This document shows positions 53,810 through 62,453 of a stretch of DNA of 64,000 nucleotides, in pieces (position 1 is the first letter of the stretch; each line of letters opens with the position of its first letter). Under the pieces are notes generated by a model. The model searched no databases. It was not told the origin of the DNA and saw nothing but the letters and a program-made list of their open reading frames with translations. Both the position numbers and the translations under genes were made by a program. The stretch is taken from positions 496,001 to 560,000 of the forward strand of contig NZ_CP078091.1 of assembly GCF_025917005.1 (NCBI RefSeq), given 5' to 3'. The stretch comes from Porphyrobacter sp. ULC335 (lineage in GTDB: Bacteria; Pseudomonadota; Alphaproteobacteria; Sphingomonadales; Sphingomonadaceae).

Positions 53810-56170
53810 ATGCCCAGCTTCGCCCAGAACCTCGAACGCACGCTGCACAATGCGCTTGGCAATGCGTCCGAGCGGCGGCACGAATATGCCACGCTCGAAC
53901 ACCTGCTGCTGGCGCTGATCGATGATGAAGATGCAGCCGCCGTGATGGCTGCCTGCGGTGTCGACCTGGCCGAACTGGGCGAGGTGGTGAAGCAGTATCT
54001 CGATCAGGAATACCAGTCGCTCAAGACCGAAGACGGCGCCGATCCGCAGCCCACGGCCGGCTTCCAGCGGGTGATCCAGCGCGCGATCCTGCACGTCCAG
54101 TCCTCGGGCAAGGACACCGTCACCGGCGCCAACGTGCTGGTCGCGCTGTTTTCCGAACGCGATTCCTACGCGGTCTATTTCCTGCAACAGCAGGACATGA
54201 GCCGTCTGGATGCGGTGAGCTATATCAGCCACGGCATCGGCAAGGGCGGCCGCCAGATCGAGGGTGGCAAGACCCCGCAAGGCGCCGACAAGGCCGAGGA
54301 AGCCGCGCAGACCAAGGAAACATCGAGCAACAAGAAGGAAACGGCGCTCGACCAGTTCACGGTCAACCTCAACACCAAGGCCGAGAATGGCAAGATCGAC
54401 CCGCTGATCGGGCGTGGGCCGGAAGTTGACCGGACCATCCAGATCCTGTGCCGCCGTTCCAAGAACAACCCGCTTTATGTCGGCGATCCCGGCGTCGGGA
54501 AAACCGCGATTGCCGAAGGCCTGGCACGCAAGATCGTCGAAGGCGATGTGCCCGAAGTACTGGCCGAAGCGGTGATCTACTCGCTCGACATGGGCGCGCT
54601 GCTCGCCGGCACGCGCTATCGCGGCGATTTCGAAGAGCGGCTGAAGCAGGTCGTGACCGAGCTTGAGGCCATGCCCAATGCGGTGCTGTTCATCGACGAG
54701 ATCCACACCGTGATCGGCGCGGGCGCAACCAGCGGCGGGGCGATGGATGCCTCGAACCTGCTGAAGCCCGCCCTGTCGAGCGGTGCGATCCGCTGCATCG
54801 GATCGACCACCTACAAGGAATTCCGCAACCACTTCGAAAAGGACCGCGCCCTGCTGCGCCGGTTCCAGAAGATCGACGTGAACGAGCCGACCATCGAGGA
54901 CACGATCAAGATCCTGAAAGGTCTGCGTTCGGCCTTCGAGGATCACCACAAGGTCAAGTACACGCCCGAGGCGATCAAGACCGCGGTGGAGCTTTCGGCG
55001 CGCTACATCAATGACCGCAAGCTGCCCGACAAGGCGATCGACGTGATCGACGAAGTCGGCGCGATGCAGATGCTCGTCCCGCCCAGCCGCCGCAAGAAAA
55101 CCATTACCGCACGCGAGATCGAACAGGTCATCGCGACGATGGCGCGCATCCCGGCCAAATCGGTCAGCAAGGATGACAAGAAGGCGCTCGAGAATCTCGA
55201 ACGCGATCTGAAGCACGTCGTCTTCGGTCAGGACGAGGCGATCAAGCGGCTTTCCACCGCCATGAAGCTGGCGCGCGCGGGCCTGCGCGATCCGGACAAG
55301 CCGATCGGCTCGTTCCTGTTCTCCGGCCCCACCGGCGTCGGCAAGACGGAGGTTGCCCGCCAGCTCGCCACCATCATGGGGATCGAGCTGAAGCGCTTCG
55401 ACATGTCGGAATATATGGAGCGGCATTCCGTGTCGCGCCTGATCGGCGCGCCTCCGGGCTATGTCGGTTACGATCAGGGCGGTCTGCTGACCGATGCGAT
55501 CGACCAGAACCCGCATTGCGTGCTGCTGCTCGACGAGATCGAGAAGGCCCACCCTGACCTGTTCAACATCCTGTTGCAGGTGATGGATAATGGCCGCCTG
55601 ACCGATCACCACGGCAAGACAGTCGATTTCCGCAATGTGGTGCTGATCATGACCACCAATGCCGGCGCGTCCGACATGGCGCGCAGCGGGATCGGCTTCG
55701 GCGATGTGTCCAAGGCCGATGCGGGGACCGAGGCAGTGAACAAGATGTTCACCCCCGAATTCCGCAACCGTCTCGATGCGATCGTGCCCTTCGCCTATCT
55801 CGGCAAGAGCATCGTGGCCCGCGTGGTCGACAAGTTCATCCTCCAGCTCGAGTTGCAGCTGGCCGAACAGAACGTCCACATCCAGTTCGACAGCGACGCC
55901 CGCGCGTGGCTGGGGGACAAGGGCTACGACAAGCTCTACGGCGCGCGCCCGATGTCTCGCCTGATCCAGGACCAGATCAAGCAGCCGCTCGCCGAGGAAC
56001 TGCTGTTCGGCAAGCTGGCCGACGGCGGCGAGGTGCATGTCAGCATCAAGGACAACAAGCCGTCCTTCGAAATGACCCCGGCCCCGCCCAAGGTGAAGCC
56101 CGCGAAGAAGGTCTCGACCAAGAAGAAGGCCCCGGCGAAGAAGCCCGCGCCGGAAGCTGACGAAGGCTGA
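53810..56170 (+). CDS. clpA: ATP-dependent Clp protease ATP-binding subunit ClpA
   Basis: 786 residues. N-terminal Clp domain 1-140 (adaptor binding), first AAA+ ring with Walker A GDPGVGKTAIAE near 224 and Walker B VLFIDEIHT, second ring with GPTGVGKTEVAR near 505 and VLLLDEIEKAH. Unfolds substrates and feeds them to ClpP. The C-terminus carries a Lys/Pro/Ala-rich tail of about 30 residues (KPAKKVSTKKKAPAKKPAPE) not found in E. coli ClpA. The adaptor gene clpS, often adjacent in other bacteria, is not in the window. Confidence 0.96.
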   Translation: MPSFAQNLERTLHNALGNASERRHEYATLEHLLLALIDDEDAAAVMAACGVDLAELGEVVKQYLDQEYQSLKTEDGADPQPTAGFQRVIQRAILHVQSSGKDTVTGANVLVALFSERDSYAVYFLQQQDMSRLDAVSYISHGIGKGGRQIEGGKTPQGADKAEEAAQTKETSSNKKETALDQFTVNLNTKAENGKIDPLIGRGPEVDRTIQILCRRSKNNPLYVGDPGVGKTAIAEGLARKIVEGDVPEVLAEAVIYSLDMGALLAGTRYRGDFEERLKQVVTELEAMPNAVLFIDEIHTVIGAGATSGGAMDASNLLKPALSSGAIRCIGSTTYKEFRNHFEKDRALLRRFQKIDVNEPTIEDTIKILKGLRSAFEDHHKVKYTPEAIKTAVELSARYINDRKLPDKAIDVIDEVGAMQMLVPPSRRKKTITAREIEQVIATMARIPAKSVSKDDKKALENLERDLKHVVFGQDEAIKRLSTAMKLARAGLRDPDKPIGSFLFSGPTGVGKTEVARQLATIMGIELKRFDMSEYMERHSVSRLIGAPPGYVGYDQGGLLTDAIDQNPHCVLLLDEIEKAHPDLFNILLQVMDNGRLTDHHGKTVDFRNVVLIMTTNAGASDMARSGIGFGDVSKADAGTEAVNKMFTPEFRNRLDAIVPFAYLGKSIVARVVDKFILQLELQLAEQNVHIQFDSDARAWLGDKGYDKLYGARPMSRLIQDQIKQPLAEELLFGKLADGGEVHVSIKDNKPSFEMTPAPPKVKPAKKVSTKKKAPAKKPAPEADEG

Positions 56171-56184
56171 CCAGGTTGCGCAAG

Positions 56185-56685
56185 ATGATGACACTGGTGA
56201 CGGCGGGCGCGCTCCTATGGGCGCCCGCCGTTCCCATTTCCGCGCAGCCCGCAGACCTCACGCCCGAGGCGACGGCCGCCCATCTCGCCGAAGTCGGCAG
56301 TTGGCGCTTCGAAACGCGTGCCAAGCGGTCGGACGGCAAGGCGGTCTGCGCAGAGGTGTGGCGCTTCAACGCCGACGGGACGGCGCTTATCGAAAGCGGC
56401 GAGGAACGTGTCACCAAGCGCTGGCGCACCGAAGCCGCAGATGGCGACCGCTGGCTTTACACCACCTCGCTAACGACCAACGGCGCGCCCGATTGCATGG
56501 GCAGCCGGAGCGAACCGGCGGACTATCCGAAGGATGAATCCGGCTTCGTGCTGATGTTCTTCAACAGCGGGATCGCGCTCACTTGCGAGCCCCCGGCCAC
56601 CTTCGAAGGGCCCGACGGCAAGCCCGCGCGCCTCGTCAGCGACGAGAGCTGCTGGGGGAGCCTCGCGCCACTGCCCAAGGGTTGA
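56185..56685 (+). CDS. Secreted hypothetical protein downstream of clpA
   Basis: 166 residues from ATG 56185; a TTG nine bases earlier is possible. Signal peptide ends near 20 (APAVPISAQPAD). Four cysteines in the mature part (AVCAEVW, PDCMGSR, LTCEPP, DESCWG) suggest two disulfides; WRFNADGTALIESGEERVTK and RWRTEAADGDRWLYTT look like a beta-sheet fold. No family recognised. It begins 14 bases after the clpA stop and may be read from the same transcript, although a shared function is not implied. Confidence 0.7.
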   Translation: MMTLVTAGALLWAPAVPISAQPADLTPEATAAHLAEVGSWRFETRAKRSDGKAVCAEVWRFNADGTALIESGEERVTKRWRTEAADGDRWLYTTSLTTNGAPDCMGSRSEPADYPKDESGFVLMFFNSGIALTCEPPATFEGPDGKPARLVSDESCWGSLAPLPKG

Positions 56686-56693
56686 GAGTCATT

Positions 56694-56779
56694 CCCACCC
56701 CCAGCCCCTCCCGCAAGCGGGAGGGGAGTATCAGCGCCAACCAGTCCCCCTCCCGCTTGCGGGAGGGGTTAGGGGTGGG
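56694..56779. repeat. Inverted repeat family E with nested palindromes
   Basis: Arms 56694-56725 and 56748-56779 pair over 32 bases with about three mismatches. Each arm holds its own palindrome CCCTCCCGC-AA-GCGGGAGGG-like core. Similar GGGAGGGGTTAGGGGTGGG elements are, from memory, abundant in sphingomonads. It sits between the secreted-protein gene and the exonuclease gene. Confidence 0.85.
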
Positions 56780-56821
56780 CACGAGGCGGAACCTAATCCA
56801 GCCAAGCACCGTATCTCCTCC

Positions 56822-57829
56822 ATGACTGCGCCCTTCTCCTGGATCCGGCCCGAACCGTGGGGCATCCATGTCGTCCCCGCCGATATCTGGGTCGATCCCT
56901 CGCGGGCTGTGCCGCGGGCGCTGGTGACGCATGGCCATGCCGATCACGCGCGCGGCGGGCATGGGGTGACGATCGCGACACCGGCAACGCTGGCGATCAT
57001 GAAGTTGCGCTACGCGACTTCGGACGGCGCGCAGCCGGTCGAGTATGGCGAAACCGTGCCGATCGGCGGCGGGGTCAGCGCGACCTTCCTCCCCGCAGGC
57101 CACGTGCTCGGCTCGGCGCAGATCCTGCTCGAACTTGGCGGTGAGCGGGTCATCATCACCGGCGACTACAAGCGCGCACCCGATCCGACCTGTGCGCCGT
57201 TCCAGGTCACCCCCTGCGACATCTTCATCACCGAAGCGACCTTCGGTCTGCCGGTCTTCACCCACCCGCCTATCGGCGAGGAAATCGGCAAGCTGCTGGA
57301 TGCACGCGCCGATAACCCGGAGTCCTGCATCCTCGTCGGCGCCTATGCGCTGGGCAAGGCGCAGCGCGTGATCGCGGAACTGCGGGCGGCGGGGCACAGC
57401 GACACGATCTGGCTCCACGGGGCGATGGAGGCGATGTGCCGGCTCTACGAGGATCACGGCGTGGCGCTGGGCGACCTGCGGCTAGTCAGCGATGCGCCAT
57501 CAAAGGAGGCGATGCGCGGCCACATCATGCTCGCCCCGCCCTCGGCGCTGAATGATCGCTGGAGCCGCCGCCTGCCCGATCCGGTCACCGCGATGGCGAG
57601 CGGGTGGATGCGGGTGCGTGCCCGCGCGCGTCAGCGCGGGGTCGAATTGCCGCTGGTCATATCGGACCATGCCGACTGGAACGAGCTCACCGCCACCATC
57701 AAACAGGTCAACCCGCAGGAAACCTGGATCACCCACGGCCGCGAGGAAGCGCTGCTGCGCTGGTGCGAATTGAACCAGCGCCGCGCGCGTGCGCTGGCGC
57801 TGGTGGGATACGAGGACGAGGATGATTAG
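56822..57829 (+). CDS. Ligase-associated DNA exonuclease (beta-CASP metallo-beta-lactamase)
   Basis: 335 residues. Metallo-beta-lactamase motif HGHADH at 37-42, AGHVLGSAQI near 97, GDYK near 117 and the beta-CASP part with WLHGAM and ISDHADWNEL near 280, the last histidine motif. This family (relatives of CPSF-73/Artemis) is encoded with ATP-dependent DNA ligases in proteobacteria and presumably trims ends for repair. The ligase gene is 561 bases further on, separated by a convergent secreted-protein gene. Confidence 0.93.
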   Translation: MTAPFSWIRPEPWGIHVVPADIWVDPSRAVPRALVTHGHADHARGGHGVTIATPATLAIMKLRYATSDGAQPVEYGETVPIGGGVSATFLPAGHVLGSAQILLELGGERVIITGDYKRAPDPTCAPFQVTPCDIFITEATFGLPVFTHPPIGEEIGKLLDARADNPESCILVGAYALGKAQRVIAELRAAGHSDTIWLHGAMEAMCRLYEDHGVALGDLRLVSDAPSKEAMRGHIMLAPPSALNDRWSRRLPDPVTAMASGWMRVRARARQRGVELPLVISDHADWNELTATIKQVNPQETWITHGREEALLRWCELNQRRARALALVGYEDEDD

Positions 57830-57844
57830 CAATCGAGCGCTGTC

Positions 57845-57978
57845 CCCCCTCCTTTTCAGAGGAGGGGCGCGAGACTTGCGAGCTCGCTCGCTAGTCGCAG
57901 CGGGGTGGTGCCTATGGCACGCGCGCCGCTTCCGCGCCGCGCCACCACCCCCTACCCCCTCCTTTGAAAAGGAGGGGG
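57845..57978. repeat. Foldback element family F, about 134 bp
   Basis: The left end (57845-57867) and right end (57955-57978) are each hairpins of the form CCCCCTCCTTT/AAAGGAGGGGG and are also near-complementary to each other. Inside lie GGGGTGGTG and CACCACCCC, which extend the outer stem, and small palindromes such as GCGAGCTCGC. This is a MITE-like or palindromic element in the convergent spacer after the exonuclease gene. Confidence 0.85.
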
Positions 57979-57986
57979 TACCTAGC

Positions 57987-58292
57987 TTACTTGATCGCGG
58001 CCAGATCGGCGCTGATCTTGGCCAGCACGTCCTCGTTGATGAGGCCCTGCGAGAACGGCGCGAGGGTCTTGAGGCTCAGCGCCTTGAAATCTTCGTAGGA
58101 CGGGTGCTGATCGATCCCCGGCAGATGCTTGACCACGACAGCCTTGGCACGTTCGTCAGCCATCAGCGCCTCGATCGGGGTGTCGATCGAGAAAGCGGCG
58201 GCCGGTGCCGGCGCGTCCTGCGCGAGAACGGCGACAGGCGCAGTCACGCCAGCAAGAGCAAGGCCGAGGGCGGCAAGCGAGGCAAACTTCAT
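57987..58292 (-). CDS. Small secreted hypothetical protein
   Basis: 101 residues from ATG 58292. Signal peptide ends near 24 (TAPVAVLAQDAPAP). The mature part (SIDTPIEALMADERAKAVVV, KHLPGIDQHPSYEDFKALSL) is helical and resembles short periplasmic proteins often seen fused to or beside hydrolases in sphingomonads; I cannot name a function. It interrupts the exonuclease-ligase pair on the opposite strand. Confidence 0.75.
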   Translation of the reverse strand: MKFASLAALGLALAGVTAPVAVLAQDAPAPAAAFSIDTPIEALMADERAKAVVVKHLPGIDQHPSYEDFKALSLKTLAPFSQGLINEDVLAKISADLAAIK

Positions 58293-58390
58293 GGGGCGGT
58301 ATCCTTGTTGGCAACTGGGCTGACATCAATGTCAGCAACGCCCTCTAGCGCATCATTATGGCTGCGCAATGAATACTGCGGGGCGCGCTG

Positions 58391-59989
58391 ATGGAGGAAT
58401 TCGCCGCCCTGCTCGACGCATTGGTTTACACCACCAGCCGCAACCGCAAGCTGGCGCTGATCGCGGCCTATCTGCGCGACGCGCCTGACCCGGATCGCGG
58501 CTGGGCGCTCGCCGCGCTGACCGACGGGCTGGACTTCCCGGCGGTGAAATCCTCGACCGTGCGCAATCTGATGATGGAGCGGGTCGATCCGCTCTTATGG
58601 GCGCTGAGCCGCGACTTCGTAGGCGATACGGCCGAGACTGCGAGCCTGCTGTGGCCCGAGCCGGAGGATGCGCCGCCGCAGCCCGAACTCTCGCTGGCCG
58701 AGGTGGTGGAGCGCCTTGCCGCCCTCACCCGCGCGACTGCCTCCAAAGAATTGCCAGCCTTGTTCGACCGGATGGATGCCAAGGGCCGCTATGCCCTGAT
58801 CAAGCTCGCCACCGGGGGCATGCGCGTCGGCGTGTCGGCGCGGCTCGCCAAGACGGCCTTTGCGCTGGCCTTCGATGTGGCGGTGGAGGAGGTCGAGGAA
58901 TATTGGCACGCGCTCGCCCCGCCCTATGCCGAGCTGTTCGCCTGGGGCGCGGATGGCGGCCCTGCGCCCGATCTGGCGGGCGTCCCGCGCTTCCGCCCCT
59001 TCATGCTCGCCCACCCGCTTGAAGAGACGCAAGTCGATCTGGCCGACTATGCCGCCGAGTGGAAATGGGACGGAATCCGCGTCCAATTGGTCCGCGCGGG
59101 CGGGGAAACGCGGGTCTATTCGCGGTCGGGCGACGATATCTCGGCGACCTTCCCCGAATTGCTGGATGTCCTGCCCGTCGACGCGGTGCTCGATGGCGAA
59201 TTGCTGGTGCGCGGCTCCGCGCAGGGGGGCGAAGCAGGCGGTGCGGCAAGCTTCAATGCGCTCCAGCAGCGGCTCGGGCGCAAGACCGTTTCCAGCAAGA
59301 TGCTGAAGGAATTTCCCGCCTTCGTGCGGCTCTATGATGTCCTGCTACTGGAGGGCACCGACTGGCGCGAGCATCCGTGGAAGTCGCGCCGCGCGACTCT
59401 GGAAGGCCTGATGCCGCGCCTGCCCGCCAGCCATTTCGATCTCTCCGCGCTGGTCGAGGCCGAGGATTTCGCCGCCCTCGCCGCGATCCGCGACACAGCG
59501 CGCGACGAGGCGATCGAGGGGCTGATGCTCAAGCATCGCGACAGTCCCTATGTCGCAGGCCGCAAGATGGCGCTGTGGTACAAGTGGAAGCGCGATCCGC
59601 TGCTGATCGATTGCGTGGTGATGTACGCCCAGCGCGGCAGCGGGAAGCGTTCAAGCTTCCATTCGGACTTCACCTTCGGCTGCTGGAACGGCGATCCTGA
59701 CGCAGGCGCGGAGCTGCTGCCGGTCGGCAAGGCCTATACCGGCTTCACCGATGCGGAATTGAAGCAGCTCGACAAGTTCGTGCGGCAGAGCACCATCAAC
59801 AAGTTCGGCCCGGTGCGCGAGGTGAAGCGCGAACTGGTGTTCGAGGTGGCGTTTGACAGCGTGCACACCTCGAAACGCCACAAGAGCGGGCTCGCGATGC
59901 GCTTCCCCCGAATCCACCGCATCCGCTGGGACAAGCCCGCGCACGAGGCGGACCGGATTTGGAGTCTTCGTGCGCTAATCAAGGACTGA
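58391..59989 (+). CDS. ATP-dependent DNA ligase (cisplatin-damage-response / LigC-like)
   Basis: 532 residues. N-terminal helical domain 1-200 (LKLATGGMRVGVSARLAKTA), adenylation domain with nucleophile K225 in EWKWDGIRVQLV, then RLYDVLLLEGTD, AIEGLMLKHRDSPYVAGRK and the motif V lysines WYKWKRDPLLID, and an OB domain to the end. Seals nicks in double-strand or cross-link repair together with the ligase-associated exonuclease. The Lhr-type helicase and phosphoesterase that usually complete this cluster are not next to it. Confidence 0.95.
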   Translation: MEEFAALLDALVYTTSRNRKLALIAAYLRDAPDPDRGWALAALTDGLDFPAVKSSTVRNLMMERVDPLLWALSRDFVGDTAETASLLWPEPEDAPPQPELSLAEVVERLAALTRATASKELPALFDRMDAKGRYALIKLATGGMRVGVSARLAKTAFALAFDVAVEEVEEYWHALAPPYAELFAWGADGGPAPDLAGVPRFRPFMLAHPLEETQVDLADYAAEWKWDGIRVQLVRAGGETRVYSRSGDDISATFPELLDVLPVDAVLDGELLVRGSAQGGEAGGAASFNALQQRLGRKTVSSKMLKEFPAFVRLYDVLLLEGTDWREHPWKSRRATLEGLMPRLPASHFDLSALVEAEDFAALAAIRDTARDEAIEGLMLKHRDSPYVAGRKMALWYKWKRDPLLIDCVVMYAQRGSGKRSSFHSDFTFGCWNGDPDAGAELLPVGKAYTGFTDAELKQLDKFVRQSTINKFGPVREVKRELVFEVAFDSVHTSKRHKSGLAMRFPRIHRIRWDKPAHEADRIWSLRALIKD

Positions 59990-59999
59990 TTTCTCCCCT

Positions 60000-60103
60000 C
60001 GTCATTGCGAGGAGCCGGAGGCGACGAAGCAATCCATGGCCTGCCCTTGCCCCTTGCGGCGCGGTCGGGTCGTGGATTGCTTCGCCTGCGGCTCGCAATG
60101 ACG
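60000..60103. repeat. Inverted repeat family G
   Basis: Arms 60000-60036 and 60073-60103 pair almost throughout (outer CGTCATTGCGAG with CTCGCAATGACG, inner GAAGCAATCCA with TGGATTGCTTC). This exact motif is, from memory, one of the commonest intergenic palindromes in alphaproteobacteria. It lies between the ligase and DUF1993 genes. Confidence 0.85.
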
Positions 60104-60167
60104 AAGAGGCGGCGTTGATAAAGGACTGGGCGCCGCCTACCTCCCCCGCACACAACGGGAGAGAAGA

Positions 60168-60683
60168 ATGTCCTACGCCACCGCCGCGCTCGCCACCTAT
60201 GCCAACATGCTCGGCACCCTCGATCATCTCGTCACCAAGGTGGAAAGCCACGAGAAGGGCGATGCGCTGCTGCAAGCCAAGCTGACCGATGACATGTTCC
60301 CGCTCCACACCCAGATCCGCTTCACCATCGATCAGGTGGTGACCGCGCTAAACCGGCTCGGGACTGCGGAGCATGCCTCCGATGACAGCGACATCGCCAC
60401 CTTCGCCGAGGCGCACGAACGGATTGCCGCCGCAAAGGCGCTGGTCGCCTCCACCGATCCCGCGACCTGGCCCGCTGCGGGCGACATGGTGGAGTTCACC
60501 CTCCCCAACAACATGACCTTCGTCATGCAGGCGCACGAATATTGCCGCGACTGGGCAACGCCGCAGTTCTATTTCCACCTGATGGCCGCCTATTCCATCT
60601 TGCGCGCCGAGGGCCTCGCCATCGGCAAGATCGATTATGTCGGCTACATGATGAAATATATGAAACAGCCCAGCGCCGCCTGA
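60168..60683 (+). CDS. DUF1993 family protein
   Basis: 171 residues with GAGAGAAGA upstream. LGTLDHLVTKVESHEKGDAL, LTDDMFPLHTQIRFTIDQVV and YCRDWATPQFYFHLMAAYSI match DUF1993, a DinB-like four-helix fold. No reaction is established. It overlaps the next gene by TGATG, so the pair is translationally coupled. Confidence 0.9.
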   Translation: MSYATAALATYANMLGTLDHLVTKVESHEKGDALLQAKLTDDMFPLHTQIRFTIDQVVTALNRLGTAEHASDDSDIATFAEAHERIAAAKALVASTDPATWPAAGDMVEFTLPNNMTFVMQAHEYCRDWATPQFYFHLMAAYSILRAEGLAIGKIDYVGYMMKYMKQPSAA

Positions 60684-61327
60684 TGCACCGCTACGATCCC
60701 GCGCGCCAACGCCTTGCGCTTGGCCTCGCCGGATTGGCAGGGCTGGTCGATGCCACGGGGTTCGTGGTCGCGGGCGGGTATTTCACCTCCTTCATGTCGG
60801 GCAACACGACGCGGATGGGGGTGGGCGTGATGGAGCGACCGGCGTTGGCGCTGGCGCCGTTGGGGCTGATCGCGGCCTTCCTTGCCGGTGTGATTGGCGG
60901 CGCGATGATCGGGCGGCGGGTTGCGGGGCGGCACAAGCGCACGCTGCTGGGGCTGGTGGCCGCACTGCTCGGGATCGGGGCCGCGCTTCTGACGGCGGGA
61001 TACCCCATCCCCTTCCTCGCGCTGGCGGCGATGGCGATGGGGGTCGCCAACAATGTCTTTGCCCGCGATGGCGAGGTGACGGTGGGCGTTACCTATATGA
61101 CCGGGGCGCTGGTGCGCTTCGGTCAGGGGATCGCGGCGCGCTGGGGTGGTCAGCCGCTCGCTTCGACCCGTGGTTACGGGTTGCTGTGGAGCGCGCTCGC
61201 GCTCGGCGCGGTTGCGGGCGGAGCGCTGTGCCTGATCGCGCCCGCATGGGCGGCGCTCGCGGCCTTTGCCTGTGCGCTGGCGCTGTGGGGCTTTGCCTTC
61301 ATGGTCGAACGGCAGCCCACAGCCTAG
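60683..61327 (+). CDS. DUF1275 (YoaK-like) membrane protein
   Basis: 214 residues with six membrane helices. GLAGLVDATGFVVAGGYFTS, FMSGNTTRMGVGVMERP and TYMTGALVRFGQGIAARWGG are DUF1275 hallmarks. A transport role has been suggested for relatives but is not proven. Coupled to the DUF1993 gene; its stop overlaps the convergent carbonic anhydrase gene by four bases. Confidence 0.9.
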   Translation: MHRYDPARQRLALGLAGLAGLVDATGFVVAGGYFTSFMSGNTTRMGVGVMERPALALAPLGLIAAFLAGVIGGAMIGRRVAGRHKRTLLGLVAALLGIGAALLTAGYPIPFLALAAMAMGVANNVFARDGEVTVGVTYMTGALVRFGQGIAARWGGQPLASTRGYGLLWSALALGAVAGGALCLIAPAWAALAAFACALALWGFAFMVERQPTA

Positions 61328-61890
61328 CCCAGCGCGGCGGCAACGGCCTCGGCATGTGCCTTGGCATTTTCGGCATAGTGCGCGACGCCCACCCGCATTC
61401 CGGCAATGGCGGGTTCGGGCAGATCGCGGAGCTTCACCGCCGGGCGGCCCGCCCATAGCTCGCGTTCGCCCATCACTTTGCGCTCGGTGAGCATCGCGCC
61501 TGCGGCCAACATCGCGTCTGAGCCGATCACCGCCTTGTTCATGACAATCGCGCCGAGGCCGACGAAGCCGCGATCATGGATCCTGCAGCCGTGCACCATC
61601 GCCATATGGCCGATCAGCACATCATCGCCGATCACCAGTGGGCAGCCATCAGGGTCGCCCGGGCGCGGCGGATCGCAGTGGAGCACGCTCCCGTCCTGCA
61701 CATTGGTACGCTCGCCAATGCGGATGCTGAACACGTCGGCGCGCAGCACGCAATTGTACCAGATCGATGAACCCGCGCCGATTTCGACATCGCCGATGAT
61801 CGTGCAGCCGGGGGCGATGAAGGCGGTGTCGTGGATGCGCGGCGTCTTGCCGTGGATCGGGATGATATTGACGCCGGGTCTAATGGTCAT
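61324..61890 (-). CDS. Gamma-carbonic anhydrase family protein
   Basis: 188 residues from ATG 61890. Left-handed beta-helix of hexapeptide repeats (GCTIIGDVEIGAGSSIWYNC, VIGDDVLIGHMAMVHGCRIH). The three zinc histidines are H71 (VLHCDPP), H95 and H100 (IGHMAMVHG). Members interconvert CO2 and bicarbonate, though many homologues (PaaY/YrdA types) have weak activity. Overlaps the GNAT gene upstream by ATGA. Confidence 0.92.
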   Translation of the reverse strand: MTIRPGVNIIPIHGKTPRIHDTAFIAPGCTIIGDVEIGAGSSIWYNCVLRADVFSIRIGERTNVQDGSVLHCDPPRPGDPDGCPLVIGDDVLIGHMAMVHGCRIHDRGFVGLGAIVMNKAVIGSDAMLAAGAMLTERKVMGERELWAGRPAVKLRDLPEPAIAGMRVGVAHYAENAKAHAEAVAAALG

Positions 61891-62453
61891 GGCTGGCTCT
61901 CCCAAGTGTCACGGGCGATGGCGTGGATGATGATGCGCGGGTTTTCGGGATCGAAATCGGCGCTGTCGAAATCGAGGTCCGGGCGCCGCTCCATCCCCAA
62001 CCGGCGCATCAGGCCCCAGCTGCCGGTGTTGCCTTGGACCGTAAGCGCGATCACTTCGTCCACGCCGAACCTCTCGAAGGCCAGCGCGAGCGAGGCGGCG
62101 GCGGCTTCCTTGGCATAGCCCTGCCCCCAGGCATCCTCGCGCAGCCGCCAGCCGATCTCCATCATCCCCTGCGGCCCGCCCGGCTGGTTGGAACGCTTCA
62201 ATCCGCAAAAGCCGAGCAGCGCGGCATCATCCTTGCGCTCGATCACCCAGAAAGTGTGGCCGTGATCGTTGCGGTACCCTTCCACCCTCGTCTGTGCAGC
62301 CGCGCGTGCAGCCTCGTCCTGCACACCGCCAAGCCAGCGCATCACCGCGGGCGTGTTGGTGGTGCGCCAGAACTCGGGCCAGTCATCCTCGCGCCAGTCG
62401 CGCAGGATGAGGCGCGCGGTTTCGTGCCGGAATTCCGTCTCGCTGTCAGCCAT
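61887..62453 (-). CDS. GNAT family N-acetyltransferase (RimJ/RimL type)
   Basis: 188 residues. TARLILRDWREDDWPEFWRT at the start and EIGWRLREDAWGQGYAKEAA near 110-129 give the acetyl-CoA-binding region (R/QxxGxG/A as WGQGYA); GVDEVIALTVQGNTGSWGLM and RRLGM are the last motif. Acetylates an amine of a protein or small molecule; the target is unknown. Overlaps hemB by eight bases and the carbonic anhydrase gene by four, so the three form one transcript. Confidence 0.92.
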   Translation of the reverse strand: MADSETEFRHETARLILRDWREDDWPEFWRTTNTPAVMRWLGGVQDEAARAAAQTRVEGYRNDHGHTFWVIERKDDAALLGFCGLKRSNQPGGPQGMMEIGWRLREDAWGQGYAKEAAAASLALAFERFGVDEVIALTVQGNTGSWGLMRRLGMERRPDLDFDSADFDPENPRIIIHAIARDTWESQP

